This document shows, piece by piece, positions 27,120 through 35,147 of a stretch of 64,000 nucleotides of DNA. Under the pieces are notes generated by a model, which was not told the DNA's origin, searched no databases, and was given only the letters and a program-made list of their open reading frames with translations. Both the position numbers and the translations under genes were made by a program. Positions within the stretch are counted from its first letter, which is position 1. Each line of letters starts with the position of its first letter. Origin of the DNA: an uncultured Prevotellaceae bacterium (GTDB lineage: Bacteria > Bacteroidota > Bacteroidia > Bacteroidales > Muribaculaceae); the NCBI GenBank assembly GCA_947306175.1, contig CAMZFV010000004.1:1-64000 (forward strand), in the 5' to 3' direction.

Positions 27120-28379
27120 ATGAAAAGACGCTTAGGCTCAATATTCCTTCTTTACCTCCTGCTGCTCGCCCTGTTCACGACGCTGATTATCGTCGTGCAT
27201 CTGATTCCGCGCAGTGCGATTGAGCCTCAGCTGATAAAATCGGTGAAGATTTTCACCGAGGAAGGGGACTACCCCTATAAGAACTCCCCGTTTGGTCCGG
27301 TGGTGGTGGACAACTACACCGACTGCTACATGCACAATGTCGCCTACTGTGCCGACGCGGCCCATCCCGTCGATGCCGCCATGCGCAATTACCGCTACCG
27401 CGATGATGCCGAGATGGTGGTCTCGACCAACCATCTGATCACCGGCAACACGACTTGTGAACCGTTTGAATACGGCAAATATTGGCATGGCTATCAGGTC
27501 TTTCTGCGTCCCCTGCTCACCGTGATGGATTACGGGAAGATCAGGTTGCTGAATGGCATCGTCCTGGCTATATTGCTCATTACGGCCTTGATTCTCATGG
27601 CCCGTCGGTTGTCAATCGGCATCGCATTGTGCTTCATCGTGGCGATGGCCGTGGTACACTCGGTGGTGATTCCCTGGTCGCTGCAATTCTCCACGTGCTA
27701 TTACCTGATGCTAGTGAGCGTCATCGCGTTGTTGGGCTTCCCGTGGTTGAGTGCCTCGTGGCATCGCCTGCTGCTATGCTTCTTTGCCATCGGCGCCGCT
27801 ACGGCCTACTTTGACTTCCTGACCACGCCCGTAATGACCCTGGGCGTGCCCTTGACCGTCATGGTGCTCAAGGACGACAAACTGTGCCACTGGCGCTCGC
27901 TGTTGGCCTTGTGTGCGATATGGCTCTTGGGTTATGGCCTGATGTGGGCCTCCAAGTGGCTCATGGCCTATCTGCTCGTCGGGTACAACCCCCTGGAAGA
28001 AGTGAATGAATCTGTCCAACTCCATTCCGTCGGGCGGGGCACCAAACCCGTGTGGGCCTACTGGCTGAAAACCCTCGGACTGTTCATGGACCGATGGTCG
28101 CCGCTTTCAGGGCAAGGTCTGGTGAGGTGGGGCATAGTCGCCATCCTGGCGATTCCCGCCCTGGTATTCCCCAAGGGGCGCTTGGCGTTGAACCGATACG
28201 CTGCCTTGTTGCTTATCGCCATGTTGACGCCTCTGTGGTACTTTGTGGTGGCCCATCATTCCTACACCCACTTCTTTATCACCTCGCGTGCTCTGCTCGT
28301 GTGCTGGTTTGCCAGCCTGTGCTTCTTGTACAAAAATACTGACTTCAATAAGCTGAAATCCCATGTCTTCAACAAATAG
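27120..28379 (+). CDS. Polytopic membrane protein, possible GT-C-like glycosyltransferase
   Basis: A 419-residue integral membrane protein with about ten hydrophobic segments, beginning with LGSIFLLYLLLLALFTTLIIVV and ending with LLVCWFASLCFLY. After the first helix comes a roughly 110-residue extracytoplasmic loop with acidic residues (FTEEGDYPYKN, VVVDNYTDCYMHN), a layout seen in GT-C enzymes that use polyprenyl-phosphate sugars. No signature confirms this. Its end overlaps the start of the GT2 gene by 17 bases, so the two are coupled. The GT2 could make the lipid-linked sugar that this protein uses or flips. This is inference from topology and coupling. Confidence 0.7.
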   Translation: MKRRLGSIFLLYLLLLALFTTLIIVVHLIPRSAIEPQLIKSVKIFTEEGDYPYKNSPFGPVVVDNYTDCYMHNVAYCADAAHPVDAAMRNYRYRDDAEMVVSTNHLITGNTTCEPFEYGKYWHGYQVFLRPLLTVMDYGKIRLLNGIVLAILLITALILMARRLSIGIALCFIVAMAVVHSVVIPWSLQFSTCYYLMLVSVIALLGFPWLSASWHRLLLCFFAIGAATAYFDFLTTPVMTLGVPLTVMVLKDDKLCHWRSLLALCAIWLLGYGLMWASKWLMAYLLVGYNPLEEVNESVQLHSVGRGTKPVWAYWLKTLGLFMDRWSPLSGQGLVRWGIVAILAIPALVFPKGRLALNRYAALLLIAMLTPLWYFVVAHHSYTHFFITSRALLVCWFASLCFLYKNTDFNKLKSHVFNK

Positions 28380-29298
28380 TGAACAATCTCCCCGTGTAGT
28401 AGTGCTGATCCCCTGCTACAACGAGGCCAACACGATAGCCAAGGTGGTGTCCGACGTGCGCCGTGTGCTGCCATCGGCACTGATTACCGTCTGCGACAAC
28501 AATTCGACAGACGATACCGCCCAGATTGCTCGAGAGGCTGGCGCGCAGGTGGTTACTGAACCGCGGCAAGGCAAGGGTAATGTGTTGCGCAGCCTGTTCC
28601 GCAATATCGATGCCGACTGCTACATCATGGTTGATGGCGATGACACCTATCATGTGGACCAGTTGCCACAGATGGCTGAAATGGTTCTTCACGGCGGGGT
28701 GGATATGGTCATTGGCGACAGGATGTCTTCTTCCTATCTCAAGGTGAACCAGCGGCGCTACCACAACTTCGGCAACTTATTGACCCGCTTCCTCATCAAC
28801 AAGCTGTTCAAGAGCTCCGTGCCCGACATCCTCTCCGGCCTTCGTGCATTAAGCCCTGCTTTTGTGAAGAATTTCCCCATCTTGTCACGTGGCTTTGAAA
28901 TCGAGACCGAGATGACCATGTATGCGCTGGACAACAACTTTGTGGTGCGCTCAGTGCCTGTGGGATACAATAACCGTCCCGAGGGCAGCACGTCCAAGCT
29001 GAACACCTTCAGTGACGGGTTCAAAGTGATCAAGAAGATCTTCACCCTTTTCATTCATTTCAAGTCCCTGCTATTCTTCTCCATCCTGGCGGGCATTCTG
29101 TTCCTGGCGGGAGTGATAGGCATGATACCTGTGTTCATCGAGTACTTCGCTACTGGGCTTGTGCCGCGGTTCCCCACGCTGATTGTCTGCGGGTTTACCA
29201 TCCTCCTGTCTCTCCTGTTCCTGGTCTGCGGCTTGATCCTCGAAGTGGCCAATACGCGCCACAAACAGCTCGTGGAAATTCTCATGAACAAGAAATGA
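28363..29298 (+). CDS. GT2 glycosyltransferase with C-terminal membrane segments (polyprenyl-phosphate glycosyltransferase-like)
   Basis: A 311-residue protein. The GT2 domain covers about 1-225: VVVLIPCYNEANTIAKVV, VCDNNSTDDTAQIA, QGKGNVLRSLF, MVDGDDTYH (the DxD equivalent), VIGDRM and ILSGLRALSPAFVKNFP. Two membrane helices follow (SLLFFSILAGILFLAGVIGM and LIVCGFTILLSLLFLVCGLI), as in bactoprenol-glucosyltransferase-like GT2s. The family moves a sugar onto undecaprenyl phosphate at the inner membrane. The start ATG at 28363 lies inside the preceding gene, so expression is coupled. Its product probably feeds a surface glycan or modifies a membrane polymer; the sugar is unknown. Confidence 0.82.
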   Translation: MSSTNSEQSPRVVVLIPCYNEANTIAKVVSDVRRVLPSALITVCDNNSTDDTAQIAREAGAQVVTEPRQGKGNVLRSLFRNIDADCYIMVDGDDTYHVDQLPQMAEMVLHGGVDMVIGDRMSSSYLKVNQRRYHNFGNLLTRFLINKLFKSSVPDILSGLRALSPAFVKNFPILSRGFEIETEMTMYALDNNFVVRSVPVGYNNRPEGSTSKLNTFSDGFKVIKKIFTLFIHFKSLLFFSILAGILFLAGVIGMIPVFIEYFATGLVPRFPTLIVCGFTILLSLLFLVCGLILEVANTRHKQLVEILMNKK

Positions 29299-29411
29299 GC
29301 ATGCGGGTTCGTCATCCATGGCTCACGTGATGAAAACTTGCTGTCTTATATACTAATGAGTGAGGTTTTTCGTTATTAAGTTATAATTATTGGAACAATA
29401 AATAAGACGAT

Positions 29412-30443
29412 ATGACAAACTATTTGCGTCACCTCATATTGCTGGCCGTCGCTGCTGTGGCTCTGTTTGCCATGGCCGATGATGGTCCCCAAACCACGGC
29501 CTATAACTTCCTGAATGTGCCCTCATCAAGCCATGTTTATGGCCTGGGTGGACACAACCTCACCATCATCGACGACGACATCAACCTCGTCGAGCAGAAC
29601 CCGGCCCTGCTGGGACCCGAGTTTGACCACCAGGTGGGACTCAACTACATGCGCTATATCGGCGAGACCAATTTCGCTGGTCTGCGCTACGGTCAGGGTG
29701 TGAGCGAGCATGGTGCGGTGGCAGTGGGCATCCAGTACTTTGGCTACGGCAACATTCAAGGCGCTGCCATCGACGGCACACCCACGGGAACCTTCAGTGC
29801 CAGCGACATCGCCTTCAACCTCACTTACAGCCACGACATCAGCAACCGCTTTCGTGGCGGTATCACTGTGAAGTATCTCTATTCCAAGTATGAGGACTAC
29901 AGTGCAGGAGCCGTCGCCGCCGACCTGGGTGTCAACTACTATGACCCCGATCATGAGTTCTCGGCCTCACTGGTGGCCAAGAACCTGGGTGGTCAGGTGA
30001 AGAAGTTCAACGAGTACAAGGACAACCTGCCGTGGGACATCCAGGTGGGCTTCAGCAAGATGCTGGGTCACGCGCCCATCCGCCTGCATGTGACGGCCTA
30101 TGAACTCACCCGCTGGAACTCGCCCTACTATAAGATAGAGGACGTGAACAACCCTAACAGCGGATTGATCAAAAAAGACTCTTTCGGCAGCAATCTCATG
30201 CGGCACCTCGTGTTTGCCGCCGACATTCTGCCTACCGATAACATCTACTTGGGAATCGGTTACAACTACCGCACCCGTACTGATATGGCGACCTACAAGC
30301 GCGACTTCATGTCGGGACTCTCGGTCGGCGGTGGCTTGAAAGTGAAGGCTTTCGGCTTTGGCGCGGCCTTTGCGCGGCCGCATACCGGTGCCACGACCTT
30401 CATGTTCAACCTCACCACCTCAATCGGTGAACTGCTTAAGTAA
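29412..30443 (+). CDS. porQ: PorQ-like protein (type IX secretion system)
   Basis: A 343-residue outer-membrane-type protein with a signal peptide (LILLAVAAVALFAMA). The start of the mature part is strongly PorQ-like: TTAYNFLNVPSSSHVYGLGG, NLTIIDDDINLVEQNPALLG, NYMRYIGETNFAGLRYGQ, GIQYFGYGNIQGA and FSASDIAFNLTYSHDISN. PorQ takes part in type IX secretion and outer-membrane attachment of CTD-bearing cargo in Porphyromonas. This matches the cargo-like tails elsewhere in the window. No other por genes are adjacent, which is usual because T9SS genes are scattered. A strong terminator follows. Confidence 0.85.
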   Translation: MTNYLRHLILLAVAAVALFAMADDGPQTTAYNFLNVPSSSHVYGLGGHNLTIIDDDINLVEQNPALLGPEFDHQVGLNYMRYIGETNFAGLRYGQGVSEHGAVAVGIQYFGYGNIQGAAIDGTPTGTFSASDIAFNLTYSHDISNRFRGGITVKYLYSKYEDYSAGAVAADLGVNYYDPDHEFSASLVAKNLGGQVKKFNEYKDNLPWDIQVGFSKMLGHAPIRLHVTAYELTRWNSPYYKIEDVNNPNSGLIKKDSFGSNLMRHLVFAADILPTDNIYLGIGYNYRTRTDMATYKRDFMSGLSVGGGLKVKAFGFGAAFARPHTGATTFMFNLTTSIGELLK

Positions 30444-30455
30444 ATAACCCATTCT

Positions 30456-30481
30456 GCACTCCGTCTGGAGTGCTTTTTTAT
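30456..30481 (+). terminator. Rho-independent terminator
   Basis: GCACTCC-GTCT-GGAGTGC (30456-30473) followed by a T-run, directly after porQ. Confidence 0.88.
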
Positions 30482-30497
30482 TATGAATAACTTGAAT

Positions 30498-31589
30498 ATG
30501 AAAAAGTCATTACTTCTGTTTTTGTTGTTGATCGTTGCGGCTGCTGCCCATGCCCAGCGAATCCAAGTCGTAGATACCGATGGGTTGCCCATCGCTGCTG
30601 TGTGTGTGACCAACGAGAAAGGCGCCCTGGTGGGATCCACCGATAATGAGGGCTGGCTCGAGAATGCCAAGGGCGTGAAGCACCTGTTCTTCTCGCACGT
30701 GGCATTCAAGCCTGTGGACGTCAATATTGACACCATCCCCAGCATGACTGTGGTGATGCAGGATGAGAATTTCCAATTGTCTGAATTGGAAGTCAAGCCC
30801 AAGGAACTGCTCTATGTCCAGACCTATTACCGCTGCGTCTATGTCTGCGACGAGGGCCCCTTGTACTTCCGCGCTGGTGTGGTGGATAACACCTATGAGT
30901 TGGCCAAGCAGAAGATCTCGGCCAAGACCCGTAGCGTTTCCAAAGGCAAAGGCATCCTGCGCTTCATCCTCAGCACCCTTGTGGGCCACTACATCGACAA
31001 GTGGGCACGTATCGACACGCTGACCCGTTACAAAAGGATTCTTAAAGCCGTTGACAAGGGCTCGCTGTTCATCACCGAGGAGCCGTCAGGTCGCCGTGTG
31101 GTGAGCGATACCATCTCGGCTTTAGGCTATATCGACGATAATTATCAGGCAGGTCAGCGCACCACCAGCTTTGACCTGTGGACCTATGATGACCACATCG
31201 AGGCGACTAAGGCCGCAGCCAAGGCCGCTAAATCAGGCAAGAAGCCAAAAGAGAAAAAGGAGGAATTTCCGGCCAACCACGGCTATTTCGAGCTTTATAA
31301 CATCAACGAGAACGGACAGTCCCGCATCGATGACCTGGTGATGAAGCAGATCCTTGTATCGGGCCATTTTGACAGAACCGACCAGGATTACATCATTCTG
31401 CTGGAAACCTACACCATCGGGCGTGACTACATCGACAAGAAGGAATTCAAGCAGACCCGTAAGGAGAACAAGGTCGAGATGGACATCACCGAGCTCCGTC
31501 AGCTTGAACAAGCCCACAACATCCCGCCCCTGGCCCCCAACCTCAAAGCCGCCGTCGATGAACTCTTCAAGAAAGAACTGAACGACTGA
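30498..31589 (+). CDS. Exported protein with N-terminal carboxypeptidase-regulatory-like domain, function unknown
   Basis: A 363-residue exported protein (signal peptide MKKSLLLFLLLIVAAAAHAQ). The first 95 mature residues look like a CarboxypepD_reg-like beta-sandwich (IQVVDTDGLPIAAVCVTNEK, STDNEGWLEN, HLFFSHVAFKPVDVNI, LSELEVKP), the same domain that opens SusC proteins, but no barrel follows. The rest is a mixed alpha/beta region with a Lys-rich linker (KSGKKPKEKKEE) and no recognised family. The preferred start ATG is at 30498; an ATG at 30483 is possible but gives a poorer signal peptide. Location after porQ and its terminator suggests an independent gene. Confidence 0.7.
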   Translation: MKKSLLLFLLLIVAAAAHAQRIQVVDTDGLPIAAVCVTNEKGALVGSTDNEGWLENAKGVKHLFFSHVAFKPVDVNIDTIPSMTVVMQDENFQLSELEVKPKELLYVQTYYRCVYVCDEGPLYFRAGVVDNTYELAKQKISAKTRSVSKGKGILRFILSTLVGHYIDKWARIDTLTRYKRILKAVDKGSLFITEEPSGRRVVSDTISALGYIDDNYQAGQRTTSFDLWTYDDHIEATKAAAKAAKSGKKPKEKKEEFPANHGYFELYNINENGQSRIDDLVMKQILVSGHFDRTDQDYIILLETYTIGRDYIDKKEFKQTRKENKVEMDITELRQLEQAHNIPPLAPNLKAAVDELFKKELND

Positions 31590-31647
31590 CCCTAAATGGC
31601 ATACATGATGGGAAAAGGTTTATAACGACAAATTATAATATAACGCT

Positions 31648-33450
31648 TTGAAACAGAACGAGCTACTCCTGAACCACACGTTCCGTGGCTACTCCGGTAA
31701 GATGATTGCCAACTACCTGATGAGTTTCATGGGTACAATCATCGACGGCATCGTCATTAGCCGCTTCCTGGGCGCCGACGCCATGGCTGCCTTCCAGATT
31801 GTGATGCCGTTGACGATGCTGAACTCTGTGATAGCTCTGATGTTCAGCACCGGACTCCAGACCTCTTGTTCCAATTGTCTGGGCGCTGGACGCGTGGGCG
31901 AGGCCAACAGCATTTATACGGTGACCATGATGGGTCTGGCGCCTATCGCCCTGCTGTTTGCCTTAGGAGTAGGGCTGTTTGCCACCCCCCTGGCGACTGC
32001 TTTGGGCGCTTCAGGCGACTCGGCCTATTTAGCCAGTGAGGCTGCCGGCTATCTGCGAGGAGTGGCTCCGGCATTGGGTTTGATCGTATTCATGCCCGCA
32101 GTCACGAGCATCCTATTCCTGGAGGGAAAGTCCAAGTACAGTATGATTTCCATCGCATGCCAGCTGGTCATCAATGTAGCGGGCGACTTCTTCAATGCGT
32201 TCTACCTGCATTGGGGCCTGCTGGGTATGGGTCTGGCTACAACGCTGTGCAATCTGGTGGGAATCGGGGTGATGATTTATGGTAAGCTCAACTCCAAGGG
32301 CGGTATCGGATTCACCCGCGCGGGATTGGCTGTCAAGCAATTCCTGTCGGTATTGAAAGTCGGTTTCCCGTCAGCATTGGACAGACTTTACAAGACCGTT
32401 CAGACCTTCGTGGTGAACAACTTGCTGCTTGTCGTGGCTACAGGAACCAGTGTGGCTGCCTATGGTGTCCTCAACTCGGTGAATAACATCTTCACACCGT
32501 TTGTCATGGGTATTACTGTCACTGGCATGACCATGGCGGGCATCTTTTTTGGAGAGCGGGATAAGGATGGGCTGCGTAGCCTGTTCGGGCTGACGCTGAA
32601 GAGTTCCGTAATCATTAGTATCCTCATCGTCGCTGTGGTGATGGTGGCTGCGCCTGTACTGGTATTGCTTTTCAAGAGCAGCAGCGATCCCTCCTATGAC
32701 TCGGCAGTACATGCCCTGCGCATCATCATTTGGATGTATCCGTTCTATAGCTTCAACAAGATGTTGCAGGACTACTATCTGGGAAGCAACGCCACCAGGA
32801 TGACCTATCTGGTTTCCACGTTGGAAAACCTGATCTTCATCATCGCGGCGGTGCTAGTGCTGGGCAAGCTCTTCGGCGAAGATGGCGTGTGGTACGGATT
32901 TGTGGTGGGCGAGGCGTTGGCAGTTCTTGCCACAATCATTATTATCGCTATCATGAAGAAACGGGTTCCACGCACTTCAGAAGACATGCTGTTCTTGCCC
33001 GCACTCTTTGACAAGGTGCAGACTACGGCCCGCGACTGGTCGGCAGCGAGCATCGGCGAGGTCAATGAGGCAGCCAGCGAAGCCAAGAGCTTCATGATGG
33101 AACTTGGCGCTGGCGAGAGCGATGCTGCACTTATGGAACAGTTCATTCAGGACTTGGGCAATGTCATCACCCGTTGGGACGATTTTGATGGCAAGCGCCA
33201 CTACATCGACATCCGTATGGTGGGCATCCCCGAATTGGATGAGAACGGCAACCCGAAGGATGAGCATAAGATGGAGACCTGGAAACTGCGCCTGCGTGAC
33301 AACTGCAAGCAGTTCGACGCTCAGAAATGGAACGAAATTTACCACGACGACCCGATGCAGTATCCTGGCATTCAGGCCGTATCCCAAAAGGCCAAGGAGA
33401 TCAGCTATGCCTATACCATCAATCTGAATTACCTATTTGTCACGATATAA
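31648..33450 (+). CDS. MATE-family transporter fused to a C-terminal RsbW-like (HATPase_c_2) domain
   Basis: A 600-residue protein. Residues about 1-445 form a MATE/MatE transporter with twelve hydrophobic segments (MIANYLMSFMGTIIDGIVIS, GLQTSCSNCLGAGRVGEANS, SKYSMISIACQLVINVAGDF, repeated in the second half). Residues about 470-600 resemble the histidine-kinase-like ATPase of RsbW anti-sigma kinases: MEQFIQDLGNVITRWDDFDG (N-box-like Asn), YIDIRMVGI, LRLRDNCKQFDAQKW (G1-like Asp) and YPGIQAVSQKAKEISYAYTINLNYLF (G2-like). MATE proteins export organic cations or drugs by ion antiport; the ATPase domain may sense nucleotide or be vestigial. The start is a TTG at 31648 because no ATG precedes the first helix; the exact start is uncertain. 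Confidence 0.75.
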   Translation: MKQNELLLNHTFRGYSGKMIANYLMSFMGTIIDGIVISRFLGADAMAAFQIVMPLTMLNSVIALMFSTGLQTSCSNCLGAGRVGEANSIYTVTMMGLAPIALLFALGVGLFATPLATALGASGDSAYLASEAAGYLRGVAPALGLIVFMPAVTSILFLEGKSKYSMISIACQLVINVAGDFFNAFYLHWGLLGMGLATTLCNLVGIGVMIYGKLNSKGGIGFTRAGLAVKQFLSVLKVGFPSALDRLYKTVQTFVVNNLLLVVATGTSVAAYGVLNSVNNIFTPFVMGITVTGMTMAGIFFGERDKDGLRSLFGLTLKSSVIISILIVAVVMVAAPVLVLLFKSSSDPSYDSAVHALRIIIWMYPFYSFNKMLQDYYLGSNATRMTYLVSTLENLIFIIAAVLVLGKLFGEDGVWYGFVVGEALAVLATIIIIAIMKKRVPRTSEDMLFLPALFDKVQTTARDWSAASIGEVNEAASEAKSFMMELGAGESDAALMEQFIQDLGNVITRWDDFDGKRHYIDIRMVGIPELDENGNPKDEHKMETWKLRLRDNCKQFDAQKWNEIYHDDPMQYPGIQAVSQKAKEISYAYTINLNYLFVTI

Positions 33451-33503
33451 GCAAAAGAGTCTATCTTCGTGTAATAAAATAATTACTAACATTTAAAACT
33501 TGA

Positions 33504-34865
33504 ATGCGTATGAAAAAGATTTTACTATTACTTGTTGTGGCGATTTTTGCCAGCTTGACATCATGGGCAAAGTATGTGTACTTGTATTCCGAACCCAGAG
33601 CAGCATCTACGGTTTACGTTGGAACTGACATTAATCTGGGTTATTTCCAATCTGGCTTTACGTTTGCCGATGTCAATCCCGGTGAGACCGTTTATTTCGC
33701 CTTCTCTGCTTTTGACGGGTACACGTTAACTGAGATTAGGTACGATAACCTGTCCAGTGAAGATGTCACCGAGCTCCCAAATGGTGTCTATTCCTTCACC
33801 ATGCCCGATGCCAAAGTGAAAATCTATCTGTACTTTGAGGAGACTCCCGTTGTCCTTACAGACGTCATCATCAACGAGGAGAATTTCCCTGATGCCAATT
33901 TCCGCTCTTGGCTGCTTTCCCAATCCTACGGCACCGATGGCGTGATTACCGGAAGCGAGATACGAAACATTACCATTATTGATGCAAGATCTTGTGGCAT
34001 AGAAGACTTGACGGGCATTGAGCATTTCGTATTCTTGAACCAACTCGTTGTCAGCAATAGTGTTGAAGCGCCGCAAGAGACTTGGAACAGGATCTCCGCC
34101 ATCAACATTTCTGAAAATAGTAATTTGAGAAAACTGGATTGTGAAGGCAATTGTCTGACGCAACTCGATGTCACAAACAACCCGAATTTGCAGATTCTCT
34201 GCTGTGCCGATAACCAACTGACAGAGATTGATTTGTCGGGTAATGCAAAATTGGAACTCCTGTTGTGCTCAGGCAACCAACTGACCGAGCTGGATTTTTC
34301 AAATAATCCTTTGATGGACCAGGTGTACTGTGATAACAACCTGCTGACTGAGCTTAATGTGAGCAACAAAGCCTCGCTTCACATATTGAATTGCTACAAC
34401 AACCAACTGACCTCGCTAGACTTGACAGGCTGCACAGCATTGTACCAACTGTATTTCTACAACAACCAGATCAGGGGCGAAGCCATGCAGGCGTTTGTCA
34501 ACTCACTGGAAACTCCGCCCTATGGTGGTTATATGGTCGTTATTGATCTTGACAATGAGATGCAACAAAATGAGATGACTAAAGAGCAGGTGGCGATAGC
34601 AAGAGCTAAAACGTGGTCGGTAGAAGGTATCACCGGTGAAGACTTTGTACAGTATGAAGGTATTGACGATAACCCCTCCATCAATGGCGACGTGAACGGT
34701 GATGGAGATGTCAACATTGCCGACGTGACGACACTGATCGACTACCTCCTGAGCGGCGATGCCAGCAACGTTGACCTCCAAGGCGCCGACTGCAATAATG
34801 ACGAAGACGTCAACATCGCCGACGTCACCGCCCTCATCGACTACCTGTTGAGCGGCAACTGGTGA
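33504..34865 (+). CDS. Secreted LRR protein with C-terminal dockerin
   Basis: A 453-residue exported protein (signal peptide MKKILLLLVVAIFASLTSWA). An N-terminal beta region (about 20-115) precedes six or seven 20-21-residue bacterial-type LRRs (LRKLDCEGNCLTQLDVTNNP, LQILCCADNQLTEIDLSGN and so on), unlike the BspA type of its neighbours. The C-terminal 60 residues are a dockerin (GDVNGDGDVNIADVTTLIDYL and ADCNNDEDVNIADVTALIDYL), the second loop with Asn-Asn-Asp in place of Asn-Gly-Asp. Probably a surface ligand-binding protein; the ligand is unknown. The upstream TATCTTCG is a one-base variant of the -7 box. Strong hairpins follow the stop. Confidence 0.82.
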   Translation: MRMKKILLLLVVAIFASLTSWAKYVYLYSEPRAASTVYVGTDINLGYFQSGFTFADVNPGETVYFAFSAFDGYTLTEIRYDNLSSEDVTELPNGVYSFTMPDAKVKIYLYFEETPVVLTDVIINEENFPDANFRSWLLSQSYGTDGVITGSEIRNITIIDARSCGIEDLTGIEHFVFLNQLVVSNSVEAPQETWNRISAINISENSNLRKLDCEGNCLTQLDVTNNPNLQILCCADNQLTEIDLSGNAKLELLLCSGNQLTELDFSNNPLMDQVYCDNNLLTELNVSNKASLHILNCYNNQLTSLDLTGCTALYQLYFYNNQIRGEAMQAFVNSLETPPYGGYMVVIDLDNEMQQNEMTKEQVAIARAKTWSVEGITGEDFVQYEGIDDNPSINGDVNGDGDVNIADVTTLIDYLLSGDASNVDLQGADCNNDEDVNIADVTALIDYLLSGNW

Positions 34866-34870
34866 TTTAT

Positions 34871-34946
34871 GCGGGTCTGCGACCCGCAGTTTAGAGTTTA
34901 GAGAATTATATCTGGATTGTAGAGACGCAAGATTTTGCGTCTCTAC
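34871..34946 (+). terminator. Two tandem hairpins after the LRR-dockerin gene
   Basis: GCGGGTC-TGC-GACCCGC (34871-34887) and GTAGAGACGCAA-GATT-TTGCGTCTCTAC (34919-34946), both perfect. The second is a widespread Bacteroidetes intergenic hairpin type. Confidence 0.7.
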
Positions 34947-34973
34947 TGTGTTATGTCGTGGGTGATAAGGATG

Positions 34974-35012
34974 CGGAAAATGAAGTGTTTAGCGAAGTTT
35001 TTGTTACCGTTG
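34974..35012 (+). repeat. Degenerate copy of the promoter repeat (R0)
   Basis: GAAAATGAAGTGTTTAGCGA followed by TTTTTGTTACCGTTGGC matches the repeat found four times at 39.5-41.0 kb, but its -7 box is decayed (TTACCGTTG). Confidence 0.5.
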
Positions 35013-35058
35013 GCGCCTCAGACAAGATAGGCTGCACCTCAGGATAAAAAGTAAAAAT

Positions 35059-35080
35059 GCACGTCCTGTCGTGCTTTTTT
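35059..35080 (+). terminator. Small hairpin with T-run
   Basis: GCACG-TCCTGT-CGTGC followed by six Ts, flanked by an A-run on the left. No gene is seen between 34947 and 35113, so a short RNA could end here. Confidence 0.55.
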
Positions 35081-35113
35081 GGACATTTTGTTTTTTATCC
35101 GCTCGGCTTGCAC

Positions 35114-35121
35114 TATCTTTG
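35114..35121 (+). promoter_or_regulatory. -7 promoter box (TATCTTTG)
   Basis: Matches TANNTTTG, with a TTTG at 35087-35090 as the -33 element 23 bases upstream. The dipeptidase ATG is at 35148. Confidence 0.75.
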
Positions 35122-35147
35122 TCCCTATAGAAAGAACGACAAATAAT

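Noticed and set aside
34974..35012. Active promoter in the decayed repeat R0
   Set aside because: The -7 box reads TTACCGTTG rather than TANNTTTG, and no gene starts before the terminator-like hairpin at 35059-35080.
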